DNA of 64,000 bases from Streptomyces sp. NBC_00442 (GCF_036014195.1 NZ_CP107918.1:1-64000), one strand, 5' to 3'; shown: positions 36,064-45,642, numbered from the stretch's first letter. Notes: generated from the letters alone by a model not told the origin. Program-made: numbers and translations.

Positions 36064-36318
36064 TTATGCGACCTGTCCGGATGTCTCACGCCCAAGGTGC
36101 CCCAGGTGAGTCAGCACACCAGGAAAGGGGGCTCTCACAGTACCTGTATCACCAGGGTCTCCCAGCCGTCCAAAACGCCTGTCAATCTGGATGAGTTGAA
36201 AGCGCCGACGACACTCCACGGACACGCACTGCAGCGTTAACCACATCAGTTCAGATTCAGCTGCCCGACTGCGCGACCGTGTCGGCGTGTTCTCCCACGA
36301 CAGAAGGGACGGAGACCA

Positions 36319-37125
36319 ATGGTGGACAACCAATGCACCACGCACACAGGACTTTTCGATCTGAGCGGAAAGTACGCTCTTGTCACTGGCGGCACCAGGG
36401 GAATTGGGATGATGATAGCGCGCGGCCTTCTCCAGGCCGGCGCCCGCGTCGTCATCAGCTCACGCAAGGCAGACACGTGCGCGGAAGCGCAGCGTGTGCT
36501 GTCCGAATTTGGAGACGTTCAAGCAATCCCCGCTGACCTGTCCAGGCACGACGAGTGTCAGCGCCTCGCTGATCATGTCAAGGCTGACTCGGAACGCCTC
36601 GACATCCTCGTCAACAACGCGGGAGCCATGTGGCGCGAGCCGCTGGAGACGTTCCCGGACGAGGCCTGGGACACAGTGATCGACCTCAACCTCAAGTCGC
36701 CGTTCTGGCTGGTGCAGGCGCTGCTCCCCGCACTTCGCCAGGCGGGCACCGCCGATGATCCCGCGCGGATCATCAACATCGGCAGTATCGCCGCCATCCA
36801 CGTCGCTCAGGCGCCCAACTACTCGTACGCCAGCAGCAAGGCGGCACTCCATCAACTCACCAGAGTGCTTGCCAGAGAGCTGGGCCCACAGCACGTCACC
36901 GTGAACGCGGTAGCACCGGGAGTGTTCCCGTCGCAGATGATGGCGTCCACGCTCGATGCCATCGGCGACACGATCGCTGCGGCGACCCCGCTGCGCCGGC
37001 TCGGCCGCGACGACGACATGGCGGGTATCGCCGTGTTTCTCGCCAGCCGGGCTGGGTCCTACCTCACGGGCACCATCATCCCGGTGGACGGCGGCACCGC
37101 GACGACCGCATCGGGTACCCCTTAG
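36319..37125 (+). CDS. short-chain dehydrogenase/reductase
   Basis: 268 residues: the cofactor loop ALVTGGTRGIG, then DILVNNAGAMW, catalytic Ser/Tyr/Lys in IINIGSIAAIH and YSYASSKAALH, VNAVAPGVFPSQM and the closing YLTGTIIPVDGG. Classical SDR, NADP(H)-preferring by the Arg in GARVVISSRK. It is followed by an MmyB-type regulator 27 bases downstream. The pair, with about 250 bases of upstream sequence, forms the block that interrupts the DNA ligase gene. Complete. Confidence 0.9.
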   Translation: MVDNQCTTHTGLFDLSGKYALVTGGTRGIGMMIARGLLQAGARVVISSRKADTCAEAQRVLSEFGDVQAIPADLSRHDECQRLADHVKADSERLDILVNNAGAMWREPLETFPDEAWDTVIDLNLKSPFWLVQALLPALRQAGTADDPARIINIGSIAAIHVAQAPNYSYASSKAALHQLTRVLARELGPQHVTVNAVAPGVFPSQMMASTLDAIGDTIAAATPLRRLGRDDDMAGIAVFLASRAGSYLTGTIIPVDGGTATTASGTP

Positions 37126-37152
37126 ATTGCGGGACGGCCTTACGGTGAGGGG

Positions 37153-38046
37153 ATGGCCACGATGGATCTACGCACCGGGATACGGGAGTTCCTCAGCTCG
37201 CGTCGCGCCCGCATCACACCCGAGCAGGCGGGCCTGCCCGCTTACGGCGGCAACCGTCGGGTCAAAGGTCTGCGTCGCGAGGAGGTGGCGCTACTGGCGG
37301 GGGTATCGGTCGACTACTACGTGCGCATGGAGCGCGGCAGCCTCGCTGGTGCTTCCGACGGCGTGCTCGAGGCGTTGGCCTCTGCCTTGCAACTCGACGA
37401 GGCCGAGCGTGACCACCTGTTCCACCTCGCGCGTCAATCCGGGGCGCCCAGCGGCCCACGCCGGCGCAGACCTGCCGTGACGGTGCGCTCGACGCTGCAG
37501 CAGGTCCTCGACGCTATCTCCGATGCGCCGGCCTGGATCGGTAACGGACGATATGACGTGCTCGCCATGAATCAACTCGGTCGCGCGCTGTATTCACCGG
37601 TGCTGGCCGACCCGAGACGGCCCGCGAACACAGCGCGGTTCGTCTATCTGAACCCCGAGGCGGCCAGAGATCTCTTTGTCGACTACGACCAAATTACCGG
37701 TGCCGCTGCCGCGAAACTACGCATGGAAGCCGGGCGCAATCCGCACGACGAGGCGCTGATCGCCCTAGTCGGCGAACTGTCAACGCGCAGTGAACTATTT
37801 CGGCAGCGGTGGGCATCTCAGGACGTGCGGCTGCACCGGTCCGGCCGCAAACGTCTGCGCCATCCGATCGTGGGCCGGCTCGACCTGGACGTCGAGTCCC
37901 TGGAACTGCCCGCCGAACCCGGCCTGCACCTCAACGTCTACACCGCACCCGCGGGCACACCGACCGCTGACAATTTGACGCTCCTGGCGTCGTGGGCGGC
38001 CACCCAACAGACGCTGGCGACCGAGTTCGAAGCACACAACGGATAG
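37153..38046 (+). CDS. MmyB-type HTH regulator
   Basis: 297 residues. N-terminal HTH (RRVKGLRREEVALLAGVSVD, then YYVRMERGSLAGASDGVLEA) and MmyB-like ligand domain (ISDAPAWIGNGRYDVLAMNQ, FVYLNPEAARDLFVDYDQ, LRMEAGRNPHDEALIALVGE, RLRHPIVGRLDLDVESLELP). It lies downstream of, and on the same strand as, the SDR gene, unlike the divergent arrangement at 23513/24561. Probably regulates that SDR gene. Confidence 0.85.
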   Translation: MATMDLRTGIREFLSSRRARITPEQAGLPAYGGNRRVKGLRREEVALLAGVSVDYYVRMERGSLAGASDGVLEALASALQLDEAERDHLFHLARQSGAPSGPRRRRPAVTVRSTLQQVLDAISDAPAWIGNGRYDVLAMNQLGRALYSPVLADPRRPANTARFVYLNPEAARDLFVDYDQITGAAAAKLRMEAGRNPHDEALIALVGELSTRSELFRQRWASQDVRLHRSGRKRLRHPIVGRLDLDVESLELPAEPGLHLNVYTAPAGTPTADNLTLLASWAATQQTLATEFEAHNG

Positions 38047-38204
38047 CCCACCCCTCTCACTTCGATCACCTCGCTGATTCCGGATCCGTCCACCATCTCG
38101 GAGCTTGAGAACGGATGCCTTCTCCGCGCCCCTGACCACCTGCGCCGATGATCTGCCTGCGGATGATGAGCAGTCGATGAGACAGTTGTGGTAGCCCACG
38201 TAAA

Positions 38205-38292
38205 CGGCGAGATCGTGGTGTGGGAGTCCGACCGGCTGGCGTTCGAGCGTCTCCAGCAGCGAATGGGTCGCCGCGGCACCGCTGCGGCCTAG
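38205..38292 (+). pseudogene. ATP-dependent DNA ligase, middle piece
   Basis: NGEIVVWESDRLAFERLQQR then MGRRGTAAA and a stop. This is the motif III region that should follow GLDG at 36063. It is separated from it by the SDR/MmyB block and is itself terminated where IS5-type sequence begins. Confidence 0.75.
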
Positions 38293-38338
38293 GGGCTGTA
38301 CGGATCCATGATCAACGCGTTGGTAGAACACCTGCGTG

Positions 38339-38497
38339 GTGAGACGTGAACTGAGCGATGCCGATTGGGTGTTGGTGGAGCCGTTGCTGCCGATAGGTGG
38401 GTACGGGCCGTATCCGCACCGGTTGCGGGACCAGTTCGAGGGTGTGGTCTGGCGGTTTCGTACCGGGAGCCAATGGCGTAACGCTGGGCACCTGTGA
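38339..38497 (+). pseudogene. IS5-family transposase, N-terminal fragment
   Basis: 52 residues, VRRELSDADWVLVEPLLPIG, then YPHRLRDQFEGVVWRFRTGS and QWRNAGHL. This is the standard N terminus of IS5-type (DUF4096) transposases and it stops where VPWRDLP would follow QWR. No DDE core follows. The stretch 38498-38691 has no gene. Confidence 0.75.
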
Positions 38498-38691
38498 GGT
38501 GCCCAGCCCTGCCGGCCGCTGGCCTGCGGGAAGACGCATGGACGACGCTCGAAGGTGCCCCTGGCGCCGAGCCGGGCTGCATCGGGCGGCTAAGCACCGG
38601 TGCAGTGCGTAGCCGGAAACCTACCTTGCGGCGTGATCAAGAAGACCGCCAGACTTGGCAAGCCCTGCAGCCAGCCTGAAAGGACGCCTCC

Positions 38692-39105
38692 ATGAGCGAC
38701 CAGAGCGACACGACCACCTCGCCGGTACCGGTCGTGGTGACCTACCCCAACAACGACGCGCCGACGATCCCGCAAGGGCATCTGACCGCTACCGGCACGG
38801 GCGAGCCCGGAGCTGCGATTACTCTCGCCTACGACTTCTTTCCGGGCTCCTCGCCGATCGGCACCGCGGTGGTCGACGCCACCGGCGCCTGGTCCTGCAC
38901 CCTAGAGCCCTACTTCGTCAACTCTGCGAAGACCCGGTCCGACGGGGAACACATCGAGGTCCGTCAGAAGTCCTCCCGCCCCACCGCGGCCGAGACCTGG
39001 ACCAGCTTCAACTTCTGGATCGAATACGACACATCCTTCGACGAAGGCGATCCGTCGAGTAACGAAGGGCCGCCGAACCACGGCGCGTGGCAAGACCTGC
39101 GGTAG
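38692..39105 (+). CDS. small Ig-like (bacterial adhesion-type) domain protein
   Basis: 137 residues, MSDQSDTTTSPVPVVVTYPN, then HLTATGTGEPGAAITLAYDF, GTAVVDATGAWSCTLEPYF and WTSFNFWIEYDTSFDEGD. The 'T-G-T-G-E-P-G-A-x-I-T ... V-D-A-T-G-A-W-S' pattern is the Big/Ig-like repeat seen in surface proteins. Here it is a single domain with no signal peptide. AAAGGA lies seven bases before the ATG. Confidence 0.65.
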   Translation: MSDQSDTTTSPVPVVVTYPNNDAPTIPQGHLTATGTGEPGAAITLAYDFFPGSSPIGTAVVDATGAWSCTLEPYFVNSAKTRSDGEHIEVRQKSSRPTAAETWTSFNFWIEYDTSFDEGDPSSNEGPPNHGAWQDLR

Positions 39106-39371
39106 GTCACGGGCCCGCAGTTCCCACCACGGGGTCCCTGGTTGGGTTCTCAAGGCATGGCGGCAGTTGCACGGGATGGGGTGGCAGCAGTACGAGCCGC
39201 CCCTACCTCCCGAGACGAGCCAGTGATCACGTGGTCATCGCCGTCACCCGGCCTGTGCCCGCACGGCTGACTCCGCGTTGCCATTGGCGGAGCCAGCTCA
39301 CCCAGCGGCCGCAGAAGGCCCGGCTCCGAACCCCGGGACCTCCTGCGCGCTGACTGCCGGCGTCACCTGCT

Positions 39372-39570
39372 CATCCCTGGAAGGGGTGGCCGTTCAGCGC
39401 CGGATGGAACACAGCGATCCCTCGAAGCCCACCTCGTGCAGCCCGATGTCGTGATGGAGATCGCCGTCGACGTCGTTCGTGATGCCGCAGGTCGGTGGCG
39501 ACACTCAGTGCGGCCACACCGCGTCCGCGCCGACATCGAGGCGGCACAGGTACCGCTGTTCGGCAGCTGA
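39372..39570 (+). pseudogene. ATP-dependent DNA ligase, C-terminal piece with a frameshift
   Basis: HPWKGWPFSAGWNTA in one frame, then after a one-base shift near 39410 SLEAHLVQPDVVMEIAVDVV and RDAAGRWRHSVRPHRVRADI, ending VPLFGS and a stop. This is the C terminus of Streptomyces-type ligases (GRWRHP-x-R-x-x-R-x-R-x-D). It is the third piece of the ligase that starts at 35826. 39106-39371 and 39571-39800 contain nothing else that I recognise. Confidence 0.75.
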
Positions 39571-39800
39571 CCCGCGCGCGGGGACCCCGCCCGGCGAATC
39601 GGTGGGCTATGGAAGCTCGCTGCCTCTTCACCGCGCTCGCTGGTCCACCTGCCGATACGAGGGAACCGTGGCCCCTCCCGCGAGCTGCCAGAAGACGGCA
39701 CACGGCAGCTTGATCTCGTGCGCCGCACCACTCGCTCCAGTTCGCCCCCTCACGCTGGAAGGAAATACGAGGACGGCTCGGCCCGGGGCGTCCGCAGACC

Positions 39801-40108
39801 GTGACGCTGCCCGGCCCAGGACACACCGACGAAGCCGTGATTGATCACGAGGCACGGCACTACCAGGAGAACCGGGATCTGTTCCACCAGCATCTCCACG
39901 CCGAGACCCTGTTCACGACCGGCAGCGCGAAGGTGTTCAGGGACACCGCCCGGCACTTCTTCGACGTCGCCCGAAACGGCCCCGCATACGTCCCCTCCAT
40001 CCGAGCTACCCGCACTTCTGCACCGAGCTCCACTCCAACGACGGTATTCTCGGCGACGCGCGCGAGATCCACATCGAGTACTGCGACCAGTGGGACTCAT
40101 GCCCCTGA
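39801..40108 (+). pseudogene. small gene with one apparent frameshift
   Basis: Frame 1 from GTG 39801: DEAVIDHEARHYQENRDLFH, then ETLFTTGSAKVFRDTARHFF and DVARNGPAYVP. From about 39998 the sense continues in another frame: HPSYPHFCTELHSNDGILGD, then AREIHIEYCDQWDSCP and a stop at 40108. Both halves look like real coding sequence, so either this is a recent frameshift or one base is wrong. The stop overlaps the ATG of the next gene by ten bases, as in a coupled pair. Family not recognised. Confidence 0.5.
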
Positions 40109-40707
40109 CCGACATGACCCAGCCGACCATGACGTTCAACGATCACCTCCAGCATCTCGCCGAGAGGGCCCTCGCATCCATCCCGGCCGCCGACGCCGGC
40201 GACATCTACGCTGTCTCCTTCCTCATCGACAACGAGGACGACGACCCTCGTCGGCCGACCTTGACGATCGGCTACAACACTGAAATTCAGGCCCGACGCA
40301 GCATCCAGGACGCCTCTGACCAGGCAGAAGCCCGCTGGAACTACGCTTTCTGGATCCAGAACGAGCTGGCCGTGGTCGGCGACCTGATCAGCGACCCCGC
40401 CGGGGCCACAGCTCGCCAGGAGTGGATCACCGAACTCGGACTTTGGTACGACGAGCCGACCGACCTCGCCGACTGGGATTCCGTCAGCGGGCCACTCGCC
40501 GCGCAGATCGAGGCCCGCTTCAACCAGACCTGCTGCCAGCTCGCCCGAACCCTCCACACGACCGGCGTCATCGAAACATCTGTCGGCCGAACCGTGCCGG
40601 TGATCGTCCACGAGCTGGAGTACCACGAGGCGATCGCCCGGCAGACCGAGGCCGCCAACCCGCTCGGCCTAGCCGGTGAGTTCACCTCATGGGTCCGCAA
40701 TGGCTGA
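40099..40707 (+). CDS. hypothetical protein
   Basis: 202 residues starting MPLTDMTQPTMTFNDHLQHL. Features: YAVSFLIDNEDDDPRRPTLT, IGYNTEIQARRSIQDASDQ, EARWNYAFWIQNELAVVG, then TARQEWITELGLWYDEPTDL and VIVHELEYHEAIARQT. The shape resembles DUF4303-type immunity/SUKH-neighbour proteins, without a firm match. It overlaps the preceding frameshifted gene, suggesting a two-gene unit such as a toxin-immunity-like or phage-defence pair; this is speculative. Confidence 0.6.
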   Translation: MPLTDMTQPTMTFNDHLQHLAERALASIPAADAGDIYAVSFLIDNEDDDPRRPTLTIGYNTEIQARRSIQDASDQAEARWNYAFWIQNELAVVGDLISDPAGATARQEWITELGLWYDEPTDLADWDSVSGPLAAQIEARFNQTCCQLARTLHTTGVIETSVGRTVPVIVHELEYHEAIARQTEAANPLGLAGEFTSWVRNG

Positions 40708-40728
40708 GGGATTCGGACCGTTCCAATA

Positions 40729-41379
40729 CCCGACTCCACCATTGGGCACCAGCGGCTCCGGGTCCGCGACGAGGTCGAGGCCGAAGAAGCCCTCGCCCGA
40801 GGCCAGTTCCTCGCCGGCATGGCCACCGGCGAGGACCGTCCGGCACTGACCGGCCCGGCTGGCGCCGAGGCCGAGAGGCGGCTCGCCGAATTCGCCCGCC
40901 ACACCGTCTTCGACGGCCAGGTCGCCACCGACGAAGCCCGCCTTCGCCGCATCGTGGCCCGCCACGAACCGCACCTGCACCTGCACCTCGGAGTCTTCGT
41001 CACCTGCGTCTACAACCCCGACCGCGCCCTGTGTCGAACGCCCGGCGCCTCCACCAACCGGCCCGTCCTGGACGACTGCCAGCCCCTCGCCTGCCGCAAC
41101 ACCGCGCTCACCCCCGCCAACCGCAACGCCCTGGCCGACCACCTCGCCCACTTGGAGAACGCCCTCGGCAAGGGCGACCTCCTGGCTCCCTACGTCCGTC
41201 ACCGCCTTGAGGAACAGCACCCACGCCACGCCCGCGTTCCTCGACCGCCGCACCCCGCAGACCACCGAGTGAAACGTGCGCTGCCTGGCTTTGTTCGCGA
41301 GTTTGGGCTCTGGCTCAGCTTCTGCGGTGCCGGCCGGAAGCCAGGGCGTCGGCAAGCCGTGCCCCCGGATCCCCGGTGA
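40729..41379 (+). pseudogene. C-terminal remnant of a recombinase-cassette protein
   Basis: Coding resemblance runs from STIGHQRLRVRDEVEAEEAL through FLAGMATGEDRPALTGPAGA and VFDGQVATDEARLRRIVARH to CVYNPDRALCRTPGAS and CQPLACRNTALTPANRNALA, ending near LRHRLEEQ about 41215. This Cys pattern and helical tail are those of the third protein encoded beside paired tyrosine recombinases in actinobacterial mobile cassettes. The N-terminal bulk is missing and no recombinase gene is nearby. The frame runs on to 41379 into the HIT gene. Confidence 0.55.
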
Positions 41380-41740
41380 CGCGGTGTGTGGAGTGTCCGG
41401 TGGGCCAGGTCGAGATTCCGTCGTCCACCCATCGTGGAACGACATGAAAGTGCAGGTGGGGCACCGACTGCTCCGATCCCGGGCCGCTGGCGCTGAGGAT
41501 GTTCACGCCCGATGCGTTCAGGGCGGTCCGCGCAGCCTCGGCCACGCGCTGAACCAGTGCCATCGTCATGGCGAGGACCTCGGGCGGGGTCTCGAACACG
41601 TCCGCGTAATGCAGTGTCGGAACCACCAGAGTGTGACCCGGCGCCAGCGGGTTCAGTGGAGCAAATGCACAGGCCACCGGACCACGATCCACCCAACTCG
41701 CGGTGCCTTCACGGATGAGCCCGCAGAAAATGCAATCCAT
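41315..41740 (-). CDS. HIT-family nucleotide hydrolase/transferase
   Basis: 141 residues. CIFCGL near the N terminus is the zinc-binding pair of HIT proteins. APGHTLVVPTLHYADVFETP and EQSVPHLHFHVVPRWVDD carry the His triad, where the middle His forms the covalent nucleotidyl intermediate. Probably cleaves dinucleotides or adenylated conjugates. ATG 41740 is chosen because it starts at MDCIFC. Complete. Confidence 0.85.
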   Translation of the reverse strand: MDCIFCGLIREGTASWVDRGPVACAFAPLNPLAPGHTLVVPTLHYADVFETPPEVLAMTMALVQRVAEAARTALNASGVNILSASGPGSEQSVPHLHFHVVPRWVDDGISTWPTGHSTHRVTGDPGARLADALASGRHRRS

Positions 41741-41962
41741 GCGACCGACCCTGCCAGACGGGGGATGGCACTCGCCAACCGCTCGGGGTCTGGCGGGGAC
41801 TGCTGGGACGGCCCACGACTGCACAGAAGTTGTGCCAGAACCCGAGTTTGAACAGCACTTGTTCATCGCTTTGGGCGGCACCCGTACCAGCCGGTGTTCG
41901 ATGTCCATGAGAAACGACAGCACCGCAGTGACCATATGGAGCAGCGGCTTCCGCAGGGCTGC

Positions 41963-42640
41963 TTAATAGAGCGGGAAGGCCCAGCCGCCGGGATACCAGG
42001 GTTCGCGTTCGCCGCGGAAGGCCGCCGAACCTCGGGAAAGGGCACCACCCCGCACTTCCTTGACGAGGCCAGCGGCCGCGAGGGCCGTCAGCGAAGTGCC
42101 GCCGAGGAAGGCCGCGCCGAGTTCCGCCGCCGTCAGCCGCAGGTCGGCCGGAGCGGTCGTGGGCTCGCAGACGGCTTTGCCTGCTTCCGCCTGCAGCCGG
42201 TGGCGACCGCTATTCCACGGGCAGAAGTCGTCCCGCACATCCAGCACGAGGTCCAGCGGAAGGATGTAACTCCGGCCGCCCAGAGCCCTGTCCACGTCGG
42301 CCAGCCGCAGCCACAGGCGGTCCACCGGCGCGGCCTTGACCGCCCGGGGTTCGATGAGCAGGTGAGGCAAGGGCTCGTCCACAGAGCCCTCGTAGTCGAT
42401 CCGGCTCGCCAGGTCGATGCCGGCGAGGAAGCGCCACAGCGCCGCATACGCCTGGCGCGAGCACGCTGCCAGTTCCACCACATCCACCACTCCAGCACTG
42501 CCGCCGGACCCGTCCGGGGAGGAGCCGTGCCGGTACAACGCGTAGCCGGTGGCACGTCCGTCGCGCTCCTGGTGCACGGCGAACCGCAGCGACGTCGCAT
42601 CGCCGCGCCGATTCGGATGGTCCGCGAATCGGCCGGCGTG
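41963..42640 (-). pseudogene. Eis-type acetyltransferase, C-terminal half
   Basis: The frame reads without a proper start from about 42640: DATSLRFAVHQERDGRATGY, then ALYRHG, VVELAACSRQAYAALWRFLA, LWLRLADVDRALGGRSY and AEAGKAVCEPTTAPADLRLT. This is the middle and SCP2-like C-terminal region of Eis/GNAT proteins, ending naturally at GGWAFPLY-stop. The N-terminal acetyl-CoA-binding domain is absent; a complete unrelated GNAT gene starts nine bases away at 42649. Confidence 0.7.
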
Positions 42641-42648
42641 AGCCAGTC

Positions 42649-43332
42649 CTACCGGTTGGAGGGAACCGCCGGCCCCCGGGCGATCAGGACGTCGGCTTCG
42701 TGGCGCCAGCCGAGGGAGGAGTAGAGGCGCTGGCCTTCCTCACTGGCGATGAGAAGACCGGTACGGGCGCCCTGGGCCGCGGCGGCCTCCGCCAGAGCGC
42801 TCATCACGGCGCGGCCCATGCCGCGTCGTCGGTGCGCCGCGTCCGTCTCGATGCGATCGGCGATCGCATCAGCGCCGACCACGGCGATGGTGCCGCGCGC
42901 CGCCACATCTCCGGAGGAGTCATGGAGGGAGACGACCGTGACTGGTCCCTCCGTGCGGACCTCGCGCTCATACGACGCGGCGGGCGCGTGCTGCGAGTGC
43001 TCTGTCAGATCGGTCGTCATGAACCACTCGGACCGGTGGAGCAACTCCAGTCCGGCGGCGCCGACGACGGCTTCGACGGTGCCTGGGCGCAGCGTAGGCA
43101 CCGTGAGCCAGGTGGTCTGCCGCGCGGCGCCGACGGATGCAGCCAGCCGTGCCAAGGACTCGGGTTCCTCGTCCGCACGGAGCGCGAACACCTCGACCTC
43201 TCGGCCGGGTTGGTCGCACGTGGACCGCAGGCCGTCCCCGGCGGACTCGAACGGCTCGGCCTTGGGCAAGGAGCGAGCCGCGGTCCAGCCGCTCAGCCAA
43301 CGTCGTATCAGCTCTGATTCGATCTTCGCCAT
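42649..43332 (-). CDS. GNAT-family acetyltransferase
   Basis: 227 residues from MAKIESELIRRWLSGWTAAR. The N-terminal half is an atypical domain (VEVFALRADEEPESLARLAA). The C-terminal half is a GNAT domain with AHRRRGMGRAVMSALAEAAA, the R-x-x-G-x-G/A acetyl-CoA loop, and SEEGQRLYSSLGWRHEADVL. The substrate is unknown. It lies immediately upstream of the Eis remnant on the same strand. Confidence 0.8.
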   Translation of the reverse strand: MAKIESELIRRWLSGWTAARSLPKAEPFESAGDGLRSTCDQPGREVEVFALRADEEPESLARLAASVGAARQTTWLTVPTLRPGTVEAVVGAAGLELLHRSEWFMTTDLTEHSQHAPAASYEREVRTEGPVTVVSLHDSSGDVAARGTIAVVGADAIADRIETDAAHRRRGMGRAVMSALAEAAAAQGARTGLLIASEEGQRLYSSLGWRHEADVLIARGPAVPSNR

Positions 43333-43534
43333 CCGGCGATTAGAGCATGCCCGCAATCGGTGGACGGGCGAATGATCAGCCCCCGTCGCCCCCGCCGCCA
43401 GGCGACGCAGCCCTCCATTTTGCCGGGTCGGTCCAAGCACAGCTCCGCGCTCGGCCGGCCTCGGCCGTCCGAGTCCCGCCGCGGCCCCCGACCCTGCTCC
43501 GGGCGCGCGGAAAACCGGTTGTTACCGTGCACCC

Positions 43535-45037
43535 GTGCCTGACTCCTCACGCGACACACCAGAAGGCGCCGGCTGGGGCAAGTCCCAACTCGGCACGTAC
43601 AAAAGGCTGATGCCCGCCCAGGTGGAGAAACTCTCGTGGCTGGACCCGAGAACGCTGTGGCCCGCCCGCAACGGCGTCCTCGCCTCCTGGTTCGGCGACC
43701 CGACGGGCCGGACCCGCAGTCGCTGGGTGGAGCAGGCCGTGGCCGCGGGCGCGCCCACCGACGCGATTGTCCGCCGCACCGACGCCGACCACTTCTCCTT
43801 CATGGTCATCGGTGACACCGGCGAAGGAGACGATCCCCAATACGCTGTGGTGCCAGGCTTCCTGAAGGTCAGTCAGGGAACGGACTTCGCCGTGCTCGCC
43901 AGTGACGTGATCTACCCGGTGGGCAGCACCGACGACTACGGCACGAAGTTCTTCCGCCCCTACCGCGACTACCCGGCGCCCATCTACGCGATACCGGGCA
44001 ACCACGACTGGTACGAGGGCCTGCAAGGCTTCATGCGGGTCTTCTGTGAGGCACCACCGCTGGGGCCCGAGGCACGGCCCCGCCCCCTGACACGGGCCTG
44101 GTTCCGCTCGCTGCTCTGGCACTCTCCAGGCAGGGCCGACGAGCAACGCCTCGTCGCGGCACGGGCGTTGCGCGCGGAACCGTCCCAACAAGCCGTCCAG
44201 CCGGGCCCGTACTGGGCCATCGACGCCGGGCCGATACGGATCATCGGCATCGACACGGGCCTGCTGGGCACCATCGACGCCGAACAAGGGCGCTGGCTCC
44301 GCGAGGTGTCGCGCGGCGACCGGCCCAAGATTCTCGTTACCGGGTCCCCGCTGTACGTGGACGGCGAGCACCACCCGTGTGCCATCGAAGGCGGCGGTAC
44401 CGTGGACGCCATCGTGCGTGACCCGGAGCACCACTACGTCGCGGCGATCGGCGGCGACATCCACAACTATCAGCGGTATCCGGTACGGGTGGGCGGCGGA
44501 CGCACGATCCAGTACGTCGTCGCCGGTGGCGGCGGGGCGTTCATGCACGCCACGCACACGATCCCACGGGTCTCCGTCGCCGACGTCACGGAGGACGAGT
44601 ACCGCTGCTATCCGCTGCGCGGCGACTCGCTGGCCTTCTACAGCAGGCTGTACGGGCGCCGGCTGCGGATGACCCGCTTCTTCACGCTGACCGAGGCCGA
44701 GGCCACAGCGGTGATCGCCGAACGGCTCGGCGTTCCGCCGATCCGCGCGCACGGCGAGCCCGTTCGTGTCACCCGGCGTATGCGCCTGGTCGCCAGTCTC
44801 CTTGGCGCCGGCCGCCGCCCCGACCGCAGCGCCCTTCTCCGGCTGCCGGTGCGCAAGACCTACACACAGGTCTTCTCGCCGGGTTCGGCGACGTACAGCC
44901 CGCCGTTCTTCAAGTGCTTCCTGCGGCTGGACGTCACGCCTGCCTCGATCCGTCTGCGCTGCCACTCGGCTACCGGCACCCTCGACCACGAGATCGACCC
45001 GCCGGTCGAGGACGAGGTGACCATCCCGCTGCCCTGA
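43535..45037 (+). CDS. metallophosphoesterase
   Basis: 500 residues. Calcineurin-like motifs are present: FMVIGDTGEGDD (D-x-x-x-D), then a D-x-x-Y-x-x-G segment in SDVIYPVGS (Asp where many family members have GD), IYAIPGNHDWYEG (GNHD/E) and YVAAIGGDIHNYQRY (GDxHNY). The last 150 residues are a beta-rich tail (TYTQVFSPGSATYSPPFFKC). No signal peptide. Start GTG 43535 with no Shine-Dalgarno; it may be read from a leaderless transcript. 45038-45600 has no gene that I can support. Confidence 0.8.
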   Translation: MPDSSRDTPEGAGWGKSQLGTYKRLMPAQVEKLSWLDPRTLWPARNGVLASWFGDPTGRTRSRWVEQAVAAGAPTDAIVRRTDADHFSFMVIGDTGEGDDPQYAVVPGFLKVSQGTDFAVLASDVIYPVGSTDDYGTKFFRPYRDYPAPIYAIPGNHDWYEGLQGFMRVFCEAPPLGPEARPRPLTRAWFRSLLWHSPGRADEQRLVAARALRAEPSQQAVQPGPYWAIDAGPIRIIGIDTGLLGTIDAEQGRWLREVSRGDRPKILVTGSPLYVDGEHHPCAIEGGGTVDAIVRDPEHHYVAAIGGDIHNYQRYPVRVGGGRTIQYVVAGGGGAFMHATHTIPRVSVADVTEDEYRCYPLRGDSLAFYSRLYGRRLRMTRFFTLTEAEATAVIAERLGVPPIRAHGEPVRVTRRMRLVASLLGAGRRPDRSALLRLPVRKTYTQVFSPGSATYSPPFFKCFLRLDVTPASIRLRCHSATGTLDHEIDPPVEDEVTIPLP

Positions 45038-45612
45038 CGCCCTGCATGGCGTGCGCGTCCGGTCACCGCGGAAGGAGTCCTGCCCGCTCCCCGACCTCCG
45101 GATCCACCCGGACGGCCTCACCTACCGCTGGAGGTCCGCGCACCGGCCGACGGCACCGCCTACCTCTTCGGCCACGCCGCCCGACCGCGACCTGCCCGCC
45201 CCGCCCCGCCCCGCCAGCACGCTCGCTGCTGCTGCTGCACAGGGTTCCTGCCGCACTCGTCACCCGCCCCCGTCTCCCTGTCCGCCGCCGGCAGGAGAGG
45301 AGCCGTCGCCGGAGTGTCCCGTGCAGGCGAGGGGCTGGGCGAGCCGGTGCTGCCGCCTTGCGGATCGGTGACCCGGTCGGCCGACGCCGGCCGACCTACC
45401 GGGGCCCGGCCCGCCTCCGTGCGGCGCGGTGCACGCCCGTGGGCGCGACCGGCCGACCGCCGGCGTGCCGTGGTCGTGATCTCGTCCACGGCCGCCCGCC
45501 TCGACTCCCGCTCAGTCCGGCGGGCCATGGGCACCGGCACGGCCCGCCGGGAGGGATAGAAGAAGCCTCTTCCCGGTCCACAGGAAGACACCGCATGCAG
45601 TTAAGCCGTCAA

Positions 45613-45642
45613 GCCGTAGGTTGGTAGGCCGTAGGTTGGCAG
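45613..45642 (-). repeat. 15-base tandem duplication
   Basis: Two adjacent 15-base units, GCCGTAGGTTGGTAG and GCCGTAGGTTGGCAG. They lie in the gene-free stretch before the MFS remnant. Read on the minus strand they would encode LPTYG twice, but no supported gene contains them. Confidence 0.5.
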
